Source: Sphingobium sp. SCG-1
Lineage (GTDB): Bacteria > Pseudomonadota > Alphaproteobacteria > Sphingomonadales > Sphingomonadaceae
Direction of reading: 5' to 3'
NCBI RefSeq assembly: GCF_002953135.1
Contig: NZ_CP026373.1
Span: 124,001-188,000 of the forward strand
DNA length: 64,000 bases
Under the pieces are notes generated by a model, which saw nothing but the letters and a program-made list of their open reading frames with translations, ran no database searches and was not told the origin of the DNA. The number at the start of each line of letters is the position of its first letter. The first letter of the stretch is position 1. A program made the position numbers and the translations under genes. This document shows positions 59,497 to 64,000 of the stretch, piece after piece.

Positions 59497-60285
59497 TTAA
59501 TCGCCGACGGCGCGGCGATAAAGGTGCCAGGTTGAGTAACCTAACACGGGAAGAACGACGGCCAGGCCCACAAAGAATGTGAGCGCTCCAACTGCCAGAA
59601 GGCACGCCACGATACCGCCCCAAATAGCGATGGTGCGCGGATTCGCTCGCACGACCTTAAGCGATGTCCGAAGCGCGGTGGTCGCGCTCACGTCCCGGTC
59701 AACCAGCATCGGAAATGAGATGACGCTGATCGACAGAACGATCCCGGCGAAGCAGAATCCGAGGAAATTACCTAGGACGATCAGTGTCCATCCCTCGGGC
59801 GTCGTCACGATGGATGTCAGAAATGCGCCGAACGTGTCCGGCAAAGCGTACCCCATGGTATTGGTGTAAAGTGCCGCTGCTGCTCCAAGCCAAGCGAGGA
59901 ACAAGCACGCCAGCATCATCGTCAAAGTCGCAATGCTGCTTCTTGTTGGAAGATGAACGATATCAAAGAAATGCCCCCAACCAGGCTCATCTCCCGACTC
60001 GCGACGCTTTGCCATCTCATAGAAACCAGTCGCGATCGCTGGCCCAAGGAGCGACATTCCGGCCACCAGCGGGAAGAGTACCTGAAATAGGTCTCCACGA
60101 ATCGCGACCGTCGCAACCAGGAGGATTACAACAGGATAGAATAAGCCTACGAAGACCAGCTCGCCGCGGTTTTCGGTGAAGTCGTGCCACCCATCTCTAA
60201 GAGACGCCATCAAGTCCTTTGTCGATAAGAGACGCGTCGTTGGCAACTCGTCAATAATAACCGGTGCTATTGCTGCTAGCGCCAT
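59497..60285 (-). CDS. DUF2189-family integral membrane protein
   Basis: 262 aa (ATG at 60285; one more at 60297). It has about six membrane helices with the DUF2189 pattern: LRDGWHDFTENRGELVFVGL, LFPLVAGMSLLGPAIATGFYEMAKRRESGDEPGWGHFFD, SISVISFPMLVDRDVSATTALRTSLKVVRANPRTIAIWG. Often found near respiratory oxidases; function unknown. Its 3' end faces the IS630 remnant. Confidence 0.88.
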   Translation of the reverse strand: MALAAIAPVIIDELPTTRLLSTKDLMASLRDGWHDFTENRGELVFVGLFYPVVILLVATVAIRGDLFQVLFPLVAGMSLLGPAIATGFYEMAKRRESGDEPGWGHFFDIVHLPTRSSIATLTMMLACLFLAWLGAAAALYTNTMGYALPDTFGAFLTSIVTTPEGWTLIVLGNFLGFCFAGIVLSISVISFPMLVDRDVSATTALRTSLKVVRANPRTIAIWGGIVACLLAVGALTFFVGLAVVLPVLGYSTWHLYRRAVGD

Positions 60286-60339
60286 GGCATCCTCCATAAG
60301 CTGTCCGGTCCCGGTCGCGCATTACTGCCGACTCTGGCA

Positions 60340-60722
60340 AAACCCACGCCGAGAATTCTGCGTCACATTCACAGCAACGTCTATGAGACCAAGGTGCAAT
60401 GTTCATCGGGTCATGGCGAGAGAAGAGTGTTTTGGAACCCCATCAAAGAGAGCGCGGCTGACACGCTCGCCGAACGCACCGCGAGCGCCACCATGCGAGC
60501 CGACCAGTTGCGCTTGTGGGACGCATCGATGGCCTCAGTCCTCTCATCCACGGCGCGACAAATGAGAGCTCCGTCCTCTTGGCTTGCAGACCGCCGCGGC
60601 ACGCTGACGCAACGGACAGCGCACAATTCGAAACCCCTGTCTCGACCATCCGCTATGGCGGAAATTGTGCCCGCCCTGCGAGTGTCTAAAATTCGCCGCT
60701 TCGCCTCAGGGCCATCGACGTG
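60340..60722 (+). pseudogene. IS1380-family transposase, degenerate C-terminal remnant
   Basis: The frame ESAADTLAERTASATMRADQLRLWDASMASVLSS parallels the IS1380 C-terminal motif (RTSxATMRANQLRLWFASMAYVL). Upstream, in a shifted frame, are traces of the NPRFVVT and VYET segments. Several indels and missing parts show long decay. It occupies most of the 680-bp gap between the DUF2189 and EthD genes; the remaining 250 bp hold nothing recognisable. Confidence 0.55.
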
Positions 60723-60968
60723 ACAGTCGGAAGGCTGTGGAAACGCGCTGGACGTTCCGATCGAACGGCGTGGAGCCCCGCTTGGTTGAAGGCAATTGTA
60801 TGTTCTGGTCGAGGCTCCGCCTTGAAGCGTCGCGCGCATTGCGAAGAGTGAAAGCAGTCAGTCTATTTATCCGCTTGGCGCAAGCACCGGCAGCACCTTG
60901 CAATTCCTGGACTGCCACAGGAAATTGCGGAATGTCATTCGCGCTCCTGCCGTAGTGACCGCGCAGGT

Positions 60969-61292
60969 TCAGAAGGTGAACGACTCTTCTTCGGCTATCA
61001 ATATTATTGGCGGGCCCCCGCTAGAAATCGCGGCCGCGTGCGCTAGCGTCTGCTTGCCCCCTTCGGACTCGGCGCAAGCTTCGAGGGCCTCCATCGAGGG
61101 GAAGTGCACTTCTGCAATTCTGTAATAGGGCGCCTCTCCGGCGGGAGCTCCGAGCACCTTGGTGGCAACGATTTTCGTTTTCCCCGCCAATCGCTGAACC
61201 GCCATTGGAACATGCTCGTTCACATAGGCAGCTTCGAACGTCTCGACGTCGGTCGGGGTCGGATAGATGACAATCAGCTTCACGCCGCTCAT
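60969..61292 (-). CDS. EthD-domain small protein
   Basis: 107 aa with the ferredoxin-like EthD pattern: VKLIVIYPTPTDVETFEAAYVNEHVPMAVQRLAGKTKIVATKVLG, YYRIAEVHFPSMEALEACAESEGGKQTLAHAA. EthD-like proteins are dimeric alpha/beta barrels that accompany some oxygenase systems, for example ETBE degradation, where EthD is required. It follows ompW on the same strand by 39 bp, probably in one operon under the shared motif. Confidence 0.88.
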   Translation of the reverse strand: MSGVKLIVIYPTPTDVETFEAAYVNEHVPMAVQRLAGKTKIVATKVLGAPAGEAPYYRIAEVHFPSMEALEACAESEGGKQTLAHAAAISSGGPPIILIAEEESFTF

Positions 61293-61331
61293 AATAGATC
61301 TCCGTTATTCGTACTTGGTCTTTGGGTCGTG

Positions 61332-62153
61332 TTAGAACCGGTAGCCGATGCCCACGCTCAAAAGCCAGGGGCTGAGCTTGACGTTTTTGCCGAGCAAAGA
61401 TGCACCGGCAAAGCCGCGATCGAACAGATCATATTTGATATCGGGCTCCACCTTCATATATTTCGCGTCCACATTCGCGTACCAGCGCCCCGAGGTGCCG
61501 AGTGCGACATCCATGCCTGCCTGCACGGTAAAACCCAAAGTGTCTTTTATGTGAAGATTACGCGCAAAAGGGGCAAGACCTGGTCCGGTCTTGTCGCCGA
61601 AAAATACAGCATATGTGGGTCCTGCACCAACATACGGCTTAAACCCTGGGATAGGCTCAAGATGATACTGAAGAAGGACTGTGAATGGTAAGGCATACGA
61701 CTTGGCAATAACGGGGCCGTTCTGCCCAACACCGGTGAGTACATCGCCGAGAGGCCCAACGGCCTTGATCGTGTGCTTGGTCAAGCAGCAGATCGTCTCG
61801 AGCGCAATGTGATCCGTTACGAAGTAGGAAAGATCGATTTCCGGCAGCACCCGGTTGGAGATGCTGAGGCTATCATTTGGAAGCGGCAACGTGGTTCCCG
61901 AAAGACCCAGCGCACCAGCGGTCGCTGCAGGCACGTTATCGACCCGCGCGGACTTCACGCCACTGCTCGTAATAATGGCTGTGGCCCGCAAACGCACCAG
62001 CCACGAGCCCTTCCAACCACTGCTGTGCGAGGCCTGACTTGCAGCGTGTTCGGGTTGCTGTGCTGGCGCCTCCTCAGCTCGGGCTACGCCCGCGAAACTT
62101 CCTGCCATCAGTGCAGCGATTGCAATACGACTTACGGCGTTTGTGCGGTTCAT
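61332..62153 (-). CDS. OmpW-family outer membrane protein
   Basis: 273 aa with a signal peptide (ALMAGSFAGVARA). Eight-stranded OmpW barrel motifs are WLVRLRATAIITSSG, LPEIDLSYFVTDHIALETIC, GLAPFARNLHIKDTLGFTVQAGMDVALG and the terminal WLLSVGIGYRF ending in Phe. OmpW/AlkL-type proteins pass hydrophobic molecules over the outer membrane, fitting hydrocarbon uptake. A regulon motif lies 84 bp upstream on the same strand. Confidence 0.92.
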   Translation of the reverse strand: MNRTNAVSRIAIAALMAGSFAGVARAEEAPAQQPEHAASQASHSSGWKGSWLVRLRATAIITSSGVKSARVDNVPAATAGALGLSGTTLPLPNDSLSISNRVLPEIDLSYFVTDHIALETICCLTKHTIKAVGPLGDVLTGVGQNGPVIAKSYALPFTVLLQYHLEPIPGFKPYVGAGPTYAVFFGDKTGPGLAPFARNLHIKDTLGFTVQAGMDVALGTSGRWYANVDAKYMKVEPDIKYDLFDRGFAGASLLGKNVKLSPWLLSVGIGYRF

Positions 62154-62236
62154 GGCTCACTCCCCTCTTCGTTCTCGCCCGATCCGAGCGACGTCCTTAT
62201 GAACATTGAGATGCATGGTGGCGGCAGTGCGTGCGC

Positions 62237-62260
62237 CTGTCGATGGCACTAAGGTCGCAT
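62237..62260 (-). promoter_or_regulatory. shared regulon motif, copy 3 (upstream of ompW-ethD)
   Basis: Minus strand: gaccttagtgccatcgacag, the last 20 bases of the motif. It is identical to copy 2 except one base over this stretch. It lies 84 bp before the ompW start, the same spacing as copy 1 to its first ORF. Confidence 0.65.
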
Positions 62261-62516
62261 GGCGTTGAGACAGGCGGGTCCGCCGAAACGCGAAAAACAC
62301 CCATTTTGGCGGGTTGTGGGCCAAGTGCCGCCTGGCTGCACTATATGGAGATGATGTCAAGTTAGGCTTTGGAATGAGAATAGTGAGTGCGCCGTAAATG
62401 TGGTTATGCCACGAAAGCTGCTGTCTGCTGTCTGCTGCCGAACGCGAGTAGATCGTGGGCGGCACATTGGCATCGATCGCAAAGTCGATCCGACCAAGGC
62501 GCCAGAGCCAAAATAC

Positions 62517-62540
62517 TTGGCACTTTAGTATCATTGCCAG
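62517..62540 (+). promoter_or_regulatory. shared regulon motif, copy 4 (weaker)
   Basis: cactttagtatcattgccag keeps 15 of the last 19 positions of copy 2. It lies 28 bp before the start of the DUF2946-like gene, the same distance as copy 5 to the SoxYZ-like gene. Confidence 0.45.
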
Positions 62541-62568
62541 CGTTGACGAATGCTGTTTCTCCTCAGTA

Positions 62569-63000
62569 ATGGGGACACCATCAGCCGCCTTTCGAGAGAT
62601 GGGGAACGCATGCGCGTTCGCACTGCTGATCTGTGCACTTTTCGTACGCGTGCTTGTCCCCGCCGGCTGGATGCCGAGTCCCAACGAACGACTAACGCTG
62701 GTTCCGTGTTTCGGAATGGCGGTACACGCGCCTGAACATCGTACGGCCGACCAACCGCCGATGCACCATATAATGGGCGCAATTGGACATGACCATCATT
62801 CGCCCTTGCCCTCCAAAACCGATAGTCTGTGCGGTTTTGCCAGCCTCCATGCGCCAGTTGCTATCGCGGAATCCGTGGGTCCGGCAGCTGATGGTCTCGT
62901 CATTGCATCCATCACGATTGTTCCACCCTCCTACCGTGGAACTTATTCTCGCCTCGCGGCCCCCCCTCCCCCATCCACCGGTCCCCCAGCGTCCGTCTGA
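62569..63000 (+). CDS. DUF2946-like His-rich secreted protein
   Basis: 143 aa from the ATG at 62569. A hydrophobic N-terminal segment (ACAFALLICALFVRVLVPAG), single cysteines in LVPCFGM and DSLCGF, a His-rich middle (HHIMGAIGHDHHSP), and a Pro-rich end (PPPPSTGPPASV) fit the loose DUF2946 pattern. These proteins often precede TonB receptors or copper genes, as here. Metal binding is inferred from the histidines. Confidence 0.65.
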   Translation: MGTPSAAFREMGNACAFALLICALFVRVLVPAGWMPSPNERLTLVPCFGMAVHAPEHRTADQPPMHHIMGAIGHDHHSPLPSKTDSLCGFASLHAPVAIAESVGPAADGLVIASITIVPPSYRGTYSRLAAPPPPSTGPPASV

Positions 63001-63081
63001 GTAGTGAAGCGCTGGCTTTGTTTGGCACAGAATTGAGGAGTGCGGACGCACGCGTGAGCGCGATGGTCCGGGGAGAGAATC

Positions 63082-64000
63082 ATGAAGAAGAAAAATCTTG
63101 CGCTCGCGGGCGCTAGCATAGTCGTTGGTGCGTTAGGGAATGGCTCCGCCGCTCTAGCGCAGGCGTCGTCCGAGCGGACGGACATTATCGTTACTGCGCA
63201 GCGTATTGCAGAAGCTCAGGAGGAAATCGACAAGCGACCAGGTGGGGCCTCCATCGTTGAAGCCGACGTGTTCAGGAATAAGGTTGCGATATCGCTTAAG
63301 GACGCGCTGGCCTTCTCTGCCGGCGTCTATACCCAACCACGCTTCGGACAGGAGGTTCGGCTTTCAATTCGGGGCTCCGGGATCAGCAGGGGTTTCCACA
63401 TGCGCGGGCTAACCCTGCTGCAGGACGGCGTGACGATAAACCAAGCAGACGACAATGGCGATTTTCAGGAACTTGATCCGCAGGTGTTCGAGCGGATCGA
63501 AATCTATCGCGGTGGAAATGCGCTCCGCTTCGGAGGCTCGACACTAGGCGGGGCGATCAACGCTATAACTCCAACTGGGCGCTCTGCATCCGGGGTTGAA
63601 CTGAGATTGGATGGCGGCAGTTTCGCGACGGTTCGCGGAAAATTGGGCGCTGGCTTCAACACTGAGAGAGGCGACGCCTACCTGGCGCTGACAGCTGACA
63701 AGGGAGATGGCGATCGCCAACATGCCAAGCGCGATGCGTTGCGCTTCAACAGCAATGTCGGCCTGAAGATAAGCGACGATGTCGAGACCCGCTTCTATGC
63801 AACGCTCAGTCACATCAATCAGGATTTGCCTGGATCGCTGACCCGCGAACAGGCAATTCATACACCCGGTATCTCGCTCCCCAACAATATAGCCATGGAT
63901 CAGGAACGCGACATCGATTCCGTCCGGGTTCAAAACCACACGACGATCACAATTGGTCCCGACCAAACCCTTACATTTGGCGGTTTCTTCAACGCAAAGG
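63082..64000 (+). CDS. TonB-dependent outer membrane receptor, N-terminal part
   Basis: 306 codons to the window edge, open at the 3' end. The signal peptide ends GNGSAALAQA; TonB box-like DIIVTAQR; plug domain with SLKDALAFSAGVYTQPRFGQ, SIRGSGISRGFHMRGLTLLQDGV, RIEIYRGGNALRFGGSTLGGAINAITPTG. Good ribosome-binding site (ggggagaga). The FecA-like plug and the DUF2946-like gene before it suggest uptake of a metal chelate, perhaps copper for the monooxygenase; this is inference. Confidence 0.93.
   Translation, partial: MKKKNLALAGASIVVGALGNGSAALAQASSERTDIIVTAQRIAEAQEEIDKRPGGASIVEADVFRNKVAISLKDALAFSAGVYTQPRFGQEVRLSIRGSGISRGFHMRGLTLLQDGVTINQADDNGDFQELDPQVFERIEIYRGGNALRFGGSTLGGAINAITPTGRSASGVELRLDGGSFATVRGKLGAGFNTERGDAYLALTADKGDGDRQHAKRDALRFNSNVGLKISDDVETRFYATLSHINQDLPGSLTREQAIHTPGISLPNNIAMDQERDIDSVRVQNHTTITIGPDQTLTFGGFFNAK

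Noticed and set aside
1..64000. CRISPR arrays, rRNA and tRNA genes
   Set aside because: No regularly spaced repeats or recognisable RNA gene signatures were seen by eye; not excluded by a model search.

Overview
The window looks like an accessory replicon (plasmid or plasmid cointegrate) of an alphaproteobacterial sphingomonad (Sphingobium/Novosphingobium/Sphingomonas type). The evidence is high GC, FadL, OmpW and TonB-receptor outer-membrane genes, meta-cleavage pathway genes, an RPA-type plasmid replication gene with ParA, and a dense mix of Tn3, RIT, IS66, IS5, IS110, IS21, IS630 and IS1380 elements. No rRNA, tRNA or CRISPR array was seen.

Layout. (1) 1-6.4 kb: part of an aromatic or steroid catabolic cluster, with the 3' part of a zinc alcohol dehydrogenase, a FadL-type porin, a meta-cleavage-product hydrolase, an IclR regulator, and acylating acetaldehyde dehydrogenase plus 4-hydroxy-2-oxovalerate aldolase. 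It ends in a broken indolepyruvate:ferredoxin oxidoreductase gene fused in frame to a resolvase tail. (2) 7.1-12.8 kb: a decayed small-plasmid backbone, with frameshifted repA, ParA and a small partner, repeated partition/operator-like sites, a serine resolvase, an orphan antitoxin, BrnT/BrnA, and the tail of a broken gene. (3) 12.8-24.5 kb: nested mobile DNA, namely a Tn3 remnant cut by an IS66 element, a RIT (recombinase-in-trio) element cut by a full Tn3 transposon, another tyrosine recombinase, and an IS5 element split by an IS110/IS1111 element. (4) 24.5-37.8 kb: a central-carbon and signalling block with PEP carboxykinase, SulP transporter, thiolase, receiver-only regulator, spermidine-synthase-like protein, malic enzyme-PTA, and an MHYT hybrid histidine kinase. 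(5) 37.9-41.8 kb: decayed conjugation-like and IS21 debris, toxin-antitoxin genes, and an integrase.

(6) 42-64 kb is the most interesting part. It holds a complete copper membrane monooxygenase operon (pmo/amo superfamily, called xmoCAB here) with its copper ligands conserved, followed by a membrane-anchored periplasmic protein, CopC, a CopD-cytochrome c-redoxin fusion and a Met/His-rich lipoprotein. Upstream is a quinoprotein (PQQ) relay module: SoxYZ-like carrier, metallo-hydrolase, and CXXXCW rhodanese. Downstream are an acyl-CoA dehydrogenase, a CoA-transferase, OmpW plus EthD, a DUF2946-like protein and a TonB receptor. A shared 24-bp motif (core agtgNcatcgacag) recurs, by eye, upstream of at least three and probably five of these transcription units, which suggests one regulon. 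I infer a pathway in which a small hydrocarbon is hydroxylated by XmoCAB, the alcohol is oxidised by a PQQ enzyme encoded elsewhere, and the acid enters CoA metabolism. The substrate is not visible in the sequence.
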